DNA of 64,000 nucleotides from Reichenbachiella carrageenanivorans (GTDB lineage: Bacteria; Bacteroidota; Bacteroidia; Cytophagales; Cyclobacteriaceae), in the NCBI RefSeq assembly GCF_025639805.1, contig NZ_CP106735.1:4559501-4623500 (forward strand), in the 5' to 3' direction. Below are positions 1 to 9,710 of this stretch, in pieces. Position numbers and translations under genes: made by a program. Every line of letters begins with the position of its first letter. The stretch's first letter is position 1. Below the pieces are notes generated by a model. That model was not told where the DNA came from. It saw only the letters and a list, made by a program, of their open reading frames with translations, and ran no database searches.

Positions 1-2316
1 TACAAAATACAAATCATAAGAAAGTCCAGTAGCTAACCCACTCACCATAGTTCCACTTCCTGAGCCATTGTCTACAAGATGCCCTGCGGCCAATTGCCCT
101 GTACCGCTACTACCAGTGCCTGCTCTTACTTCTGCAGAAGATGGTACTGCAGCACCACTGGCTAGCACTACGTAGTAAGTAGTCCCGTTCTCGGTAAGAT
201 CTGAAAAAACATCAAACCCATCTGCCACAATGTTATCGACGAGTGGGAATGTGGTCTCATAGCCAGGTTCGGTCACATCCAAAGCTTGCGCTTCGAGCAA
301 AGAAGCACCTGTACCAAAAGTTGGTGCTCCATTCAACGTTCCTCCAAATCCATTGCCACTATCATCTGTAGCATCGCTCGCATTAAAGGTATAGTAGGCT
401 AATAGTCCAGGATGATTAGGTTGTAGTTCTTTGTCGTAGAATGCAGCAATTTGTTGTGGCGTTTTTAGCTGATTCCATACTCTTACTTCATCAATTTCTC
501 CATCAAAATATTGATTCAAACTTGTATTCTCTCCTATTTGCAAATCATTCGAACCAGGCGATTGACCACCATAGGTAAATGCCGCACCTGCAGCTACTCC
601 GTCTACATACAATTGTGAACCGTTTGGCACATCATGATCAAATGAAAGAGCCACGTGATGCCAAGCTCCATCTGCTACGCTTACACCTGAGCTAAGGTAT
701 GATCCTGACCAGGTTTTTAAAACTCCATTATCCACCCACATGCCATACAAGTTGTCTTTGCCCATGATGGCATTATCTCCTGTAGCCGCATCTGAAGTTC
801 GGATCCAAGCTTCTATGGTACCGCTTGTAATCTCAAGACTTGCATTGTCGAGGACGTTCACATATTGACTTGTACCATTCAGCGTGATGGCATTATTGGT
901 TGTTACTGATATGGGTTGTGGCACTTCTGATGCTACGAAATTAGACGTAGCACCACCTGCAAGCCCAAAGCTATTCAAAGTGCCATTGTTATTCCCGGTT
1001 TCATCATAAAGAGTGGTCAATCCAGTATTGGTCCCATTGGCTTCTCCCTGATCGAATTTGTAGTAGGCTCTTAATGACGGGTCGCCAATCGGCGCACCTA
1101 CTTCGGCATCTAATGCGATCTCGCCTTGAGATCTGACTGTAGAAAAAACGGCCATTTCATCAATTACTCCACCAAAATCTTGTTGAGTAATGTTATGATT
1201 TCCAACAATTAAAATATCACCAGCACTCCAAAGTGTACCAATGTTAGCCGAGGCAGCTTCCTCTACACCATTTACATACAAACGCATGGGTGTCCCATTG
1301 GACGCAGTAATCGCCACGTGATACCAAGTACCTGGAGTAATAACTGTTGAGCCTGTGATGGTCATAGCAGCAGATTGAGCTACATAATGATAGAATTGAC
1401 CTGAGGGATTTATACCCAATTTATTGGAATGATCAGATCTCGCACTTGATTTAGAATATTCTATTACGGTTTGTTCGGCACCTATACTGGCTGGCTTTAT
1501 CCAAGCTTGCATGGTATAAGTAGCACCAAAAGTCATCGGTATTTCTATATATTCATTAACCCCACTAAAATCTAAGCCATTGTTTTGTGCAGGCAATAAG
1601 GATGGGGCAGTAAGTGAAAACCCATCAGAAGCATTATCAATTCCATTATGGTCTCCTCCTGCCAAATCGATTAAATCACCACTCATAGGCAAATAGACCT
1701 CCAAGCCTGGTTCTGTACCGAAAAGCTCTCTATCTTTATAATTTGTAATTTGGGAAGCTGTTCTCGCTACATTCCAAATTCTAAAATCATCATACAAAGC
1801 ATTTGCATTAGTAGCTAAATCAGCTCTATCTCCAATTTGTATCGTACCTATATTTCCTAAGCTAGCAGACCCAATACTAACATTTGCTTCAAATACTCCA
1901 TCAATATATAATGTAGCTTGGCTACCATTATAGGAAACCGCAACATGGTACCACTGACCTGACACTAGGTTAGTAGTTGAGTTTCCACTCGCGACAACAC
2001 TATTATTACCCATTAACACTGAAATAGGGCCTGTTCCGCTTGTGGTTAAGGCATACACATCTATTGGTGCGGGTAGATTAGTACTAGTTTTCGCAAAAAT
2101 AGAATGCCCTTGATCAAGTGACAAGTCATTAAAATAGACCCATGATTCAATCGTAAATTCAGATAGATTCAAATCATATGTAACGTCTACACTGTTTGAA
2201 ATACTTGATAAGTCAAGTGATTGGTTTTGAGCATCCAACTTTCCTGACCCAAACAGAAAAACAATAAGACATAAGAATAGCGTACGCAGTCCGCGTGAAG
2301 GTAAATTCTTAAACAT
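1..2316 (-). CDS. Secreted multi-LamG-domain protein, 3' end outside window
   Basis: The frame is open for 772 codons from an ATG at 2316 and runs off the window edge, so the C-terminus is missing. Residues 1-30 form a signal peptide (hydrophobic run LFLCLIVFLFG, then an LDAQ cleavage site). Three concanavalin-A-like LamG/Laminin_G_3 domains follow at about residues 35-200, 240-420 and 475-645. Each has the typical strand motifs for width of display (IESWVYF, MQAWIKP, IEAWIRT), WYHVA or WHHVA, LYIDG/LYVNG/LYVDG, and an ID/DD-E-x-R/F-x-V/W-N end. From about residue 680 a different repeat begins (DGFDVFSDLTENGTTYYVVL), of a kind seen in large Cytophagales surface proteins. LamG folds bind glycans or mediate adhesion. 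The missing C-terminus probably carries a T9SS sorting domain, but I cannot see it. No promoter with both boxes was recognised in 2317-2550. Confidence 0.85.
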   Translation of the reverse strand, partial: MFKNLPSRGLRTLFLCLIVFLFGSGKLDAQNQSLDLSSISNSVDVTYDLNLSEFTIESWVYFNDLSLDQGHSIFAKTSTNLPAPIDVYALTTSGTGPISVLMGNNSVVASGNSTTNLVSGQWYHVAVSYNGSQATLYIDGVFEANVSIGSASLGNIGTIQIGDRADLATNANALYDDFRIWNVARTASQITNYKDRELFGTEPGLEVYLPMSGDLIDLAGGDHNGIDNASDGFSLTAPSLLPAQNNGLDFSGVNEYIEIPMTFGATYTMQAWIKPASIGAEQTVIEYSKSSARSDHSNKLGINPSGQFYHYVAQSAAMTITGSTVITPGTWYHVAITASNGTPMRLYVNGVEEAASANIGTLWSAGDILIVGNHNITQQDFGGVIDEMAVFSTVRSQGEIALDAEVGAPIGDPSLRAYYKFDQGEANGTNTGLTTLYDETGNNNGTLNSFGLAGGATSNFVASEVPQPISVTTNNAITLNGTSQYVNVLDNASLEITSGTIEAWIRTSDAATGDNAIMGKDNLYGMWVDNGVLKTWSGSYLSSGVSVADGAWHHVALSFDHDVPNGSQLYVDGVAAGAAFTYGGQSPGSNDLQIGENTSLNQYFDGEIDEVRVWNQLKTPQQIAAFYDKELQPNHPGLLAYYTFNASDATDDSGNGFGGTLNGAPTFGTGASLLEAQALDVTEPGYETTFPLVDNIVADGFDVFSDLTENGTTYYVVLASGAAVPSSAEVRAGTGSSGTGQLAAGHLVDNGSGSGTMVSGLATGLSYDLYFV

Positions 2317-2550
2317 AGCTTGAGATGTTAACATTACAAAAATCCAATTTCCAATCAGTAAATTACGGGTGTAATTTTTTCTATACGGGTTTGAACTTTT
2401 CGAATAACACCTTTTCATCATTGCACTTTCCCAATTTGCAATAGTATTAATGAAATAATTCACGCCCATTTTACCCAAATTCAAAATCAATATAGTTACT
2501 TACCAAATGTTATTCAAAGAAATTATTTAAGCCTCTGAATAGTTATATTT

Positions 2551-3879
2551 TTAGTTTCTTAGAAACTCACCTTTACGATTCGTCTTCATCAGTGACATCA
2601 TGGTGGCACTTCCTCCAAAATGTACTGTAGCACCAATCACCATACTACCATCCTCTTTCAAAAGTATCGCATTGCCTACATCATTCTGTACGCTGCCATA
2701 TTCTTGCACCTTAGATTCATAAACTTCACCTATTCCGTCGGTAGGCAGCAGCAAGATTTCATCCTCTCTAGGATCGTTGTTTTCGTCTGTAAATGAGAGT
2801 ACTTTTCCTACCACGAAGAATTCACCATTCGTTTTTTGAACCAAATCATAGCCTTGTGTATTCCACAAATCGCCCGAACTGTTTTTAGGATAAGAAAGTG
2901 TCCTCAACTGTGCACTTCCTAAATTGGAATCTACTCGTAGTATAAAAGCATATTGAGAAGAGCCTGATCCCGTAGTACCTACAACGGCAATACCAGGGTT
3001 AGTAAAAATAATATTGGCAGGTTCATCATTATCAGCTGTACCATAGTCCATCTGATTATCTTCATTTCCACTGACTACGTCAAACTCAGAAATCAAAACA
3101 TCTACTCCCCCATTGCCAACTCCCGAAGATGTGGTCACAGCAGCCATATAGTAATATCTCCCATTGGCATTCAATAGGCTTTTTCCAATTTCATCATTAC
3201 CAAACCCCGTTTTTCGCTCCCAATCCTTATTTTGAAAATCGCTAGACAATCGCATGAGTAGTATACTTTTGTCATCCAAAGTAGGATCATTTGAACCAGA
3301 AGATACAGTAGCCAGCACCAACAATTCTTCTTCTCCCTCTACTCCCAAAATATCTACTCCATTGGTAGGATAATAAGTGGTAACGCCTGATAAGACTTCG
3401 CTATAGCGATAAACTAATGTATCTATAACCGAGTAACCTGTAGGTGATATAGATAGACTAGCTAAAAACAAATGATCTACGGGTACTTTGTCAAGATTAT
3501 CATCTGCTCGATCGAATGAAGAAGTACCTGCAATGTATAATCGAGGGTCAGCGGCATTACTCTCATCGAGATACATCTTAGATGGTATATCAACGCTACC
3601 CACCGTATCATGATTGATCACTCCTTCCCACAAGCGATTGCCAGCAGAGTCAGTTCTTACTAAATAATAGTCGGCATTGTCTACATCTGTCCTAGAGCCT
3701 AAAAGCAGGAACCCATCGGAGAGTGGTAACATATCGATCACCTGCTCTTCGGATTCAGATCCGTAGTATTTAATGAATACCTCTGAAGGATCCAAGCTAT
3801 GTGAATCCTCACTCATACAGCCTAACAGCCATACCCCAGATATTACACAAAGAATAGGTAAGTAAAATTTTCTATTCAT
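2551..3879 (-). CDS. Lipoprotein with beta-propeller-like repeats, last gene of the STAND operon
   Basis: This 442-residue protein starts with a lipoprotein signal peptide whose lipobox is LLGC, with the lipidated cysteine at about residue 21. The body has recurring units of the type DGFLLLGSRT followed by YLVRTDSAGN. I read these as blades of a beta-propeller similar to the delta-60/SBBP-type repeats found in many Bacteroidota surface proteins. No catalytic motif is visible. Its start overlaps the 3' end of the beta-barrel gene by 8 nt, so translation is probably coupled, and it is the last gene of the five-gene operon. A perfect 7-bp inverted repeat with a 1-nt centre (2553-2567) covers the stop codon, but it has no U-tract and I do not call it a terminator. 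The role is unknown; a periplasmic or outer-membrane partner of the propeller-bearing STAND protein is inference from position. Confidence 0.8.
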   Translation of the reverse strand: MNRKFYLPILCVISGVWLLGCMSEDSHSLDPSEVFIKYYGSESEEQVIDMLPLSDGFLLLGSRTDVDNADYYLVRTDSAGNRLWEGVINHDTVGSVDIPSKMYLDESNAADPRLYIAGTSSFDRADDNLDKVPVDHLFLASLSISPTGYSVIDTLVYRYSEVLSGVTTYYPTNGVDILGVEGEEELLVLATVSSGSNDPTLDDKSILLMRLSSDFQNKDWERKTGFGNDEIGKSLLNANGRYYYMAAVTTSSGVGNGGVDVLISEFDVVSGNEDNQMDYGTADNDEPANIIFTNPGIAVVGTTGSGSSQYAFILRVDSNLGSAQLRTLSYPKNSSGDLWNTQGYDLVQKTNGEFFVVGKVLSFTDENNDPREDEILLLPTDGIGEVYESKVQEYGSVQNDVGNAILLKEDGSMVIGATVHFGGSATMMSLMKTNRKGEFLRN

Positions 3880-5011
3880 CTAATTTTCGTTTCTTTTTCC
3901 CTGAAAGCTTCTCCAGCTTCTTATTCGAATACTTTTTAGGCTTATAAATAGACCAGATATACCCCACAGACAAACTCAGATTATTCAAAATCTTATCATC
4001 GTCGACGTGAGCCATATCAAAAAGCAACTTCTCGTTGTTATATCGATATTTGGTTCGAACTGTATTAGACCCTCCCATATTGTAGCGAGCTTCTATCAAT
4101 ACAAAATTTGTTTTGGTTTTGAGTTTCATCCCCATCCCTCCAAAGTATGACCAGTTCAGTTTTTTTCTCATATCATCCTCCAACAAAGACAAACTAGTCA
4201 GTTGTCTTGTGGCGGTTCCTGATCGACTACCGCTAATCTTGCTCACTAACAAATAATCTACAGACAAACCCGCAGTCACATAAGGCATTATATTCTTAAT
4301 AGGATATCCATACCTCAAAATCAACGGTGCTTTAAGTTGATTTTGGGTTTCAGTGAGCGTGACCTTAAAATCAGTCGAAGTAGGATATTCTTCGCCTAAT
4401 GAGGTGATGCTATTGTAGCTGATTTCATAGCTATTGAGTCCCCACCCGATTCCACTTATTATTTCCAAATTATCGATCAAAGTATACTCAAAGGTCAATT
4501 CTGCTTGCAGTCCCACTCCTGGCTTAAACTCCTTGGAGACTTCGTTTATGTTGGAGTACGAACCATACTCTCCGATCGACTTTACATAGGTCTGATTGGC
4601 ACCAGCTTTAATCCCTATTCTGAAAATAGGGTCTGATCGATACTTATCAAACAAGTATTTGAGTTCTATAGGGTCATCTGGGCTCAATGGGTGCTCTGGA
4701 TCTGCAATGAGTAAATTGATCACTGCATCTTCTGCCTCTGGTCCATTATCATTAAATAAATGCACCAAGGCTAATAATCGATAAGCTCGAATTTTTTCCT
4801 CTTTAGAGAACCCATTTTTACCGAAACATTTGCCTCTACTACTATTTAATAAATCTGGAATTTCGCTCAGATTTCCCGCATCAAACATATCTTCTGCTTG
4901 ATTCAATTTTTGGGTACAATTCAACTGACGATCTTGAGCAAGCACTTCTGTACCACTCCAACACATCAAAATTCCAAAAATGAAAACTGTCGATTTTAAT
5001 CTATTCATCAT
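3872..5011 (-). CDS. Outer-membrane beta-barrel protein with N-terminal helical region
   Basis: The protein has 379 residues. Residues 1-25 are a signal peptide (MMNRLKSTVFIFGILMCW, cleavage near LAQD). About residues 30-125 are helical and TPR-like, with two cysteines (LNCTQ and GKCFG). From about residue 130 it follows the porin-family outer-membrane beta-barrel pattern of Bacteroidota: RIGIKAGANQTYV, alternating hydrophobic strands, GVGLQAELTFEYTLI, PYVTAGLSVDYLL, and a last strand LSLSVGYIWSIY before a basic tail. The start overlaps the STAND gene by 4 nt (ATGA) and the end overlaps the lipoprotein gene by 8 nt. The helical part plus barrel suggests a periplasm-facing docking module on an outer-membrane anchor. 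No enzymatic function is suggested. ATG codons at 5011 and 5008 are adjacent and either may be used. Confidence 0.82.
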   Translation of the reverse strand: MMNRLKSTVFIFGILMCWSGTEVLAQDRQLNCTQKLNQAEDMFDAGNLSEIPDLLNSSRGKCFGKNGFSKEEKIRAYRLLALVHLFNDNGPEAEDAVINLLIADPEHPLSPDDPIELKYLFDKYRSDPIFRIGIKAGANQTYVKSIGEYGSYSNINEVSKEFKPGVGLQAELTFEYTLIDNLEIISGIGWGLNSYEISYNSITSLGEEYPTSTDFKVTLTETQNQLKAPLILRYGYPIKNIMPYVTAGLSVDYLLVSKISGSRSGTATRQLTSLSLLEDDMRKKLNWSYFGGMGMKLKTKTNFVLIEARYNMGGSNTVRTKYRYNNEKLLFDMAHVDDDKILNNLSLSVGYIWSIYKPKKYSNKKLEKLSGKKKRKLDE

Positions 5012-8000
5012 TGATTATCCTCTCGTTTTGGTTTGCCTTCACAGGTCTCTTTATAATCGATGTCCTCTCCTACATATGCATTCCAAGAGTTTACACTCAA
5101 ATTATGCTCTATTTTAGGATTACCGCAGATTTCCAGTGCCATCTCGTCTGGATGTGTAGGCCAATAGCGGATCACACCATCGCCAGCACCTGTCATCAGC
5201 GTTTGACCATCAGGAGAAAATGCTGCTGACCACACCCATTTTTTACTTCCCCTACCTGTACCATGATCATCCAAGACGATCGGTAGGTCATTCAAGAATT
5301 CCATTACCCAAATACGAGCTGTTCCATCAAAACTTGTGGAAGCCAATAAAGTATTGTCTTTACTAAATTCTAGGTCAGTCACCTTAGCATCATGTCCAGT
5401 AAGCCTTCTGATTTGCTTACTTTCTTGCAGATCCCATAGGATCACATCCCCTTCATCATCACCAATAGCTAGGATTTTACCATCTCGGTTGAATGAGATT
5501 GCATGAACGGCAGAGCCTCCTTTGATATATAATGACTTTTCTTCGTAGTTGTTTTCCAAATCCCATAGATACACGCTACCTGATTCGCTACCTCCTGCTA
5601 AGAATCTACCATCAGGGCTTAACGCCAATGCTTTGACACGAGAAGCTACTCTGGCTATTTCTGTACTGGTTTTATAGTCGTTCTTGCGAATGACTTTGTC
5701 TCCAGAAGAAGAGATAAACCCTTCGTCTCCTTTTAAGAATACCAAATCAAACACTGTCCCCGAATGACCAGTCAATTCTTTAGGCTCTTGTCCACTATTT
5801 TTAAGGTCATACAATAGGATTCTGTCATCGTCACTACCTACTGCCAACCATCTTTCTTCTGGACTCAAGTCAACCACTCTATTCACAAAGTTGTTGTCTA
5901 TCAACACTTTGCTCTTTTTACGGTCATTAGTCATGTCCCAAGAAAGCAATTTACCATCACTACCAGCAGAGAACATACTCTTACCATCAGCGGCAAAACG
6001 AACTGAACGTACGGCATTGCCTGTAATATGGCCTTTGTACTGATTGAAAATGTCTGTGGAGTCTGTAAATAATAGATCTCTATAAGCATAATACACCCCA
6101 GAATACACATCCGCATTGTATTCTTTCACGCCATATTCTTTATCAAACTTCCAAGCTTGACGTGCGATCAAAGCTTTTTGCTCTACATCGTCGTCAATCC
6201 CTTTAGACTTGATCGCCATCGAATTGGCAATAGCCTGATATCTCAGTTTCAAAGCTGCCGCTTCTGCCAACCTTGCTTGCTCGGCACTTTCTACTGCCTC
6301 AGCTTGTGCTATACGCGCTTGTTCGGCCGCTTCTTCGGCCTTCTTCTGATTGGCTTGCGCTTCGGCTTGTGCCAATAGTGCTCGCTGCCTCTGTACATCG
6401 GCTCGTTGCTTTTCTATCTCGGCTTGTTGCAGGGCTTTTTCTGCATCTGCCCGGGCTTCGTTTGCTTTGCGCTCTTCTATTCTCGCTTTTGCAGCAGCTT
6501 CTACCGCTTTTTGCTCTTCTTCTTTTGCTTTAGCTGCATTTTCCTCAGCCTGTCTCAAGTTGATCTCTGCCTCGATCGTTTTCTTATCTGCTTCATCCGC
6601 TTTGATCTGGGATAAAACCACAAAGAATATACTTACCAACATGGCAAAGGCCAAGACAATCGCAACGATCCTAGAACGCTGTAGTGCACGTTTTTGGAGT
6701 AATTCTTTGTTTCGTTGTTCGGTTTCGTAGGCTTTCTTACTTGTTTCGAGAAATACTAATGTACGTTCAAATGCAGGGTCATATCGCTGCCCCCATACAA
6801 GCGTGGGCTTATTCTCTTCTTGCCAGTTCAGTGCAAGCTGCAGATCTGGCATCTTCCATAAGCCAGCACGTCCTAACTGAAATCTCTCGGCAGATTCTGC
6901 TAATTTCAAATACATTTCTGCTGAACGTGATTCTTCATCGAGCCAAGACTTGAGCCTTGTCCAGATTCTCATCAAACTTTCGTGAGAAATATCTACTACC
7001 GTTTCCGAATCAATTTTCACCCCATGTGGTGGCATGAGCAAAGTTCTTCCTGGCTCTCTAAATTTATCTACGACACGCGTTACTTCTTCTTCATTTACAC
7101 CTGAGATAGCTGCTATAGTCGCCAGTTTAGTTGGGCGTCTAATTCCAGAGGTTTCTGTACCTCTTTCTGTCAATGCCTTAAACATTGACTCACAAATTTG
7201 CTGTTCTCTTTTCGATAGTGAATCAAAAGCTTCGTTTGCATGCTGGGAAAGTGCTTCTCGGAGTGTACCTATTGCATTGTAATGCTTAAGGTCCATCGGT
7301 TCGCCTTCTCTTCTATATTCTTTCCAAAACTGCCAAGTACGCATCAATGCGTGCTGTAGAATAGGTAATTGATCGGGATTGTCTCCTACATCATTGAGCA
7401 GCTGCTGTGTGAGACGTGGAGCAATTTTACCTCCTCCTACTGCTACAGGTCCTTCTATTGCCAATCGCTTCTGATCACGCGTCATTTGAGGAATCAAATA
7501 GTGACTATCGTTGATCATCTGTGTCAGGTCTGGGAAAGCTGCACAATCACCAATAAAGTCAGAACGCATGGTAAGCGCTACATAAATTGGTGCATCATAT
7601 TGATGAACAGCTTCTAGTAAGAGATTGACAAATGCAGAAGATTCATCCAGATCTGATGATAGGGTTTCTAATTTTTTATATCTAAAAAGCTCTTCAAACT
7701 GATCCACAAGAATCAACACATTCTCTTGGTCAGAAGATTTGAGCTGCTTTACCGCTTCGATCAAACCGAGCGAACTACTTCGAAGTACTGTAGAGGTGAT
7801 CGTTTTACGAATGAGCTGTTCTTCGTCGTCTAACTCATTATAGATTTGGTCTTTACTCAGTAATGCTTCCGCTAAATTATCTATCGGTCCACCTCCTGGT
7901 CGAGTCACCACAATCCGCCAGTTAGAACCAGCTTGCGTCATGAATCCTCCATAGAGTGTGGGAATCAAACCACAATACATCAGAGAAGACTTACCACTAC

Positions 8001-8190
8001 CTGATGCCCCCAGTATACCCACAAACTTATTTTCAGCGAGCTTCATGAGTACTTCGTCACTTTGGCCTTCGCGGCCAAAGAATAGATGACTTTCCTCTAT
8101 TCCAAAAGGCCTTAGCCCCGGAAATGGATCAACAAACTGAGATATATCAGCTTGTTGCTCTTGTCCGATATGTAATTCTTTTTCGCTCAT
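5008..8190 (-). CDS. nSTAND1 NTPase with transmembrane helix, coiled coil and WD40 propeller
   Basis: The protein has 1060 residues. The N-terminus has the nSTAND1 signature PFPGLRPF (about 22-29) and FFGRE. Walker A is GASGSGKS (61-68) and Walker B is LILVDQFEE (about 159-167). A helical sensor/winged-helix part follows, with GPVAVGGGKIAPRL and QLPILQHALMRTW. One hydrophobic segment (IVAIVLAFAMLVSIFF, about 509-530) is followed by a long Ala/Glu/Lys/Arg-rich coiled coil to about 680. WD40 repeats fill about 710-1040 (for example SVRFAADGKSMFSAGSDG, VTDLEFSKDNTLLASTSFDG). STAND ATPases are signal-controlled switches. If the single helix is a true membrane anchor, the ATPase is cytoplasmic and the propeller lies across the inner membrane; this is inference. 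The gene overlaps the upstream TIR-like gene by 1 nt and the downstream barrel gene by 4 nt. Such STAND-WD40 proteins are common in filamentous and gliding bacteria, and their triggers are mostly unknown. Confidence 0.93.
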   Translation of the reverse strand: MSEKELHIGQEQQADISQFVDPFPGLRPFGIEESHLFFGREGQSDEVLMKLAENKFVGILGASGSGKSSLMYCGLIPTLYGGFMTQAGSNWRIVVTRPGGGPIDNLAEALLSKDQIYNELDDEEQLIRKTITSTVLRSSSLGLIEAVKQLKSSDQENVLILVDQFEELFRYKKLETLSSDLDESSAFVNLLLEAVHQYDAPIYVALTMRSDFIGDCAAFPDLTQMINDSHYLIPQMTRDQKRLAIEGPVAVGGGKIAPRLTQQLLNDVGDNPDQLPILQHALMRTWQFWKEYRREGEPMDLKHYNAIGTLREALSQHANEAFDSLSKREQQICESMFKALTERGTETSGIRRPTKLATIAAISGVNEEEVTRVVDKFREPGRTLLMPPHGVKIDSETVVDISHESLMRIWTRLKSWLDEESRSAEMYLKLAESAERFQLGRAGLWKMPDLQLALNWQEENKPTLVWGQRYDPAFERTLVFLETSKKAYETEQRNKELLQKRALQRSRIVAIVLAFAMLVSIFFVVLSQIKADEADKKTIEAEINLRQAEENAAKAKEEEQKAVEAAAKARIEERKANEARADAEKALQQAEIEKQRADVQRQRALLAQAEAQANQKKAEEAAEQARIAQAEAVESAEQARLAEAAALKLRYQAIANSMAIKSKGIDDDVEQKALIARQAWKFDKEYGVKEYNADVYSGVYYAYRDLLFTDSTDIFNQYKGHITGNAVRSVRFAADGKSMFSAGSDGKLLSWDMTNDRKKSKVLIDNNFVNRVVDLSPEERWLAVGSDDDRILLYDLKNSGQEPKELTGHSGTVFDLVFLKGDEGFISSSGDKVIRKNDYKTSTEIARVASRVKALALSPDGRFLAGGSESGSVYLWDLENNYEEKSLYIKGGSAVHAISFNRDGKILAIGDDEGDVILWDLQESKQIRRLTGHDAKVTDLEFSKDNTLLASTSFDGTARIWVMEFLNDLPIVLDDHGTGRGSKKWVWSAAFSPDGQTLMTGAGDGVIRYWPTHPDEMALEICGNPKIEHNLSVNSWNAYVGEDIDYKETCEGKPKREDNQ

Positions 8191-9686
8191 TAGTCTTGTA
8201 GTTTAGCTAAAAAGGGTTCGATTTTCTTCTGTTCGAATTGGCCATCGCCAAGCACCATGGTACCCGAATGATTGACCAGATTACTCACCTTATCTTTATC
8301 TTCAGTAAAGATTGCTGTTGCTTTCATCGGCTTGGTTCTCCCAAAGCCTGGCGCCTTTAGCAAATCTTGCATTTTGGTTCGTATCCACTCTGGAGATGAT
8401 TTCCCAAAATAGATCAATGAGGCATCACATCTTCTCAGGTTTTCTTGGTGGAGATATCTCAAATCCATCAAATCACCTTCAAACATGGAGGTAACTACCC
8501 CAAAACCTCTCTCTTTCAAACAATCCATGACTGGCTTCACCGATTCGGCATCTAATTGATCGCATATCAGATAAACCAGATTACCGTCTTCTGGTAATTG
8601 ATTGTCTTCTTCTACTTTTTTGGCCTTAAATCGACCGCCTGTCACTAATTCTTCTCTAATAATAGACTTTAACTCCTGCAGTGGAATCTGTAGCACTTCT
8701 GCTTCGTCGAGCGTAGCTGCATCACTCTTCAAGTCTTCAATAAATATTTTCTGTCGCTCACTTACATTTTTCAGATCTGGTGAAAGCCAGATCAAACGGC
8801 TAAACTTCTCGCTTCCGTCATTCTTCAAATTATAATCATGGATGTCTCTGGTATGCTTTGAAGCAATTTGGTTTTGAATATCCACCACAGACAAATCTGA
8901 ACCTGTAGGTTTATAGCCATAATCCTCTCCTATCAGGTGTATAGATAAACAGCAGCGCTCTAAGTCTTGACGAATGATGGGTTCTAGTGCATGGACATCT
9001 TTTGGCAAAGACTGATCTGGTAACACACGATAACCGTGACGAATCAATTCTCGTTTTACTGTATCTCTTTGAATGATCATATCTACACCAGAATTGGCCA
9101 AGTAGATCGTCTTATCTTTTCCTACTTCTTTTTGATCTTTCTTTTTGGTTCCTATTTCCACCAATTTGGTCTGAATCTGATAAATATCATAAGACATATC
9201 TACCATTTTCATCCAATAACTTCTCTCTGCTTCGTTCCCGAAAAATCTTTTAAACTCTTGTGGTTCGCCAGAAAGCGGGTCTATATGGAAGAAATCATAC
9301 GAAAGGATATCCGAATACTCTGGTAAAAATTCATCTACATCAATAGGAAACTTAATGACTTTGAATAATCTAGAGAGCCCAGCTAATGACAGGCTCTGGC
9401 TTTCTTTGGCGCTCGTGGCAAACAAATTCACCCCATTAGTAAGTGTCGGGTTATTCAAAAATTCTTTTGAAAGAATCGCCACCAAAACGCCACTAGAAGC
9501 ATATAGATCTACATGGCTATCGTTTTCAGAAACCATACGAATATTTGGCTTCTCTCCCGACACCTGCTCCAATAGCGTAGACAGAAACTTATAAAAGTTA
9601 GTCACCCAACCTTTGCTAGATCCTCCTCCAATTGGCTGATCATCTGCAGTATGATAGGCAAGCAATATTTCCTGTTCGATATTCAT
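8190..9686 (-). CDS. Protein with three TIR-like segments, STAND-associated
   Basis: The protein has 498 residues and no signal peptide or membrane helix. Three flavodoxin/TIR-like alpha-beta segments can be seen. Segment one (about 5-115) has ILLAYHTADDQP, GWVTNFYKFLSTLL and VLVAILSKEFLNNP, like the TIR domains next to Bacteroidota STAND proteins. Segment two (about 195-300) has TIYLANSGVDMI, LIRHGYRVLPD, then CCLSIHLIGEDYGYKP, the signature of a TIR-like/DUF4062-like module. Segment three (about 365-495) has LVYLICDQLD, LKERGFGVVTSM, CDASLIYFG. I cannot place the catalytic glutamate of NAD-cleaving TIR domains with confidence in any of them, so these may be assembly or adaptor modules. It lies 24 nt after the transporter gene and overlaps the STAND gene by 1 nt, which argues for obligate co-expression. 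The domain assignment is by pattern only. Confidence 0.78.
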   Translation of the reverse strand: MNIEQEILLAYHTADDQPIGGGSSKGWVTNFYKFLSTLLEQVSGEKPNIRMVSENDSHVDLYASSGVLVAILSKEFLNNPTLTNGVNLFATSAKESQSLSLAGLSRLFKVIKFPIDVDEFLPEYSDILSYDFFHIDPLSGEPQEFKRFFGNEAERSYWMKMVDMSYDIYQIQTKLVEIGTKKKDQKEVGKDKTIYLANSGVDMIIQRDTVKRELIRHGYRVLPDQSLPKDVHALEPIIRQDLERCCLSIHLIGEDYGYKPTGSDLSVVDIQNQIASKHTRDIHDYNLKNDGSEKFSRLIWLSPDLKNVSERQKIFIEDLKSDAATLDEAEVLQIPLQELKSIIREELVTGGRFKAKKVEEDNQLPEDGNLVYLICDQLDAESVKPVMDCLKERGFGVVTSMFEGDLMDLRYLHQENLRRCDASLIYFGKSSPEWIRTKMQDLLKAPGFGRTKPMKATAIFTEDKDKVSNLVNHSGTMVLGDGQFEQKKIEPFLAKLQD

Positions 9687-9710
9687 TCGCTCAATTATTT
9701 AGTAGCTGGT

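Noticed and set aside
2553..2567. Palindrome AGTTTCT/AGAAACT covering the lipoprotein stop codon
   Set aside because: No T-tract follows on the minus strand, so not called a terminator; short palindromes are expected in AT-rich DNA.
6157..6953. Several plus-strand open frames of 60-126 codons
   Set aside because: They are antisense to the Ala/Glu/Lys-rich coiled-coil coding part of the STAND gene, have Ala/Ser/Phe/Leu-biased composition and no start context; shadows of the real gene.
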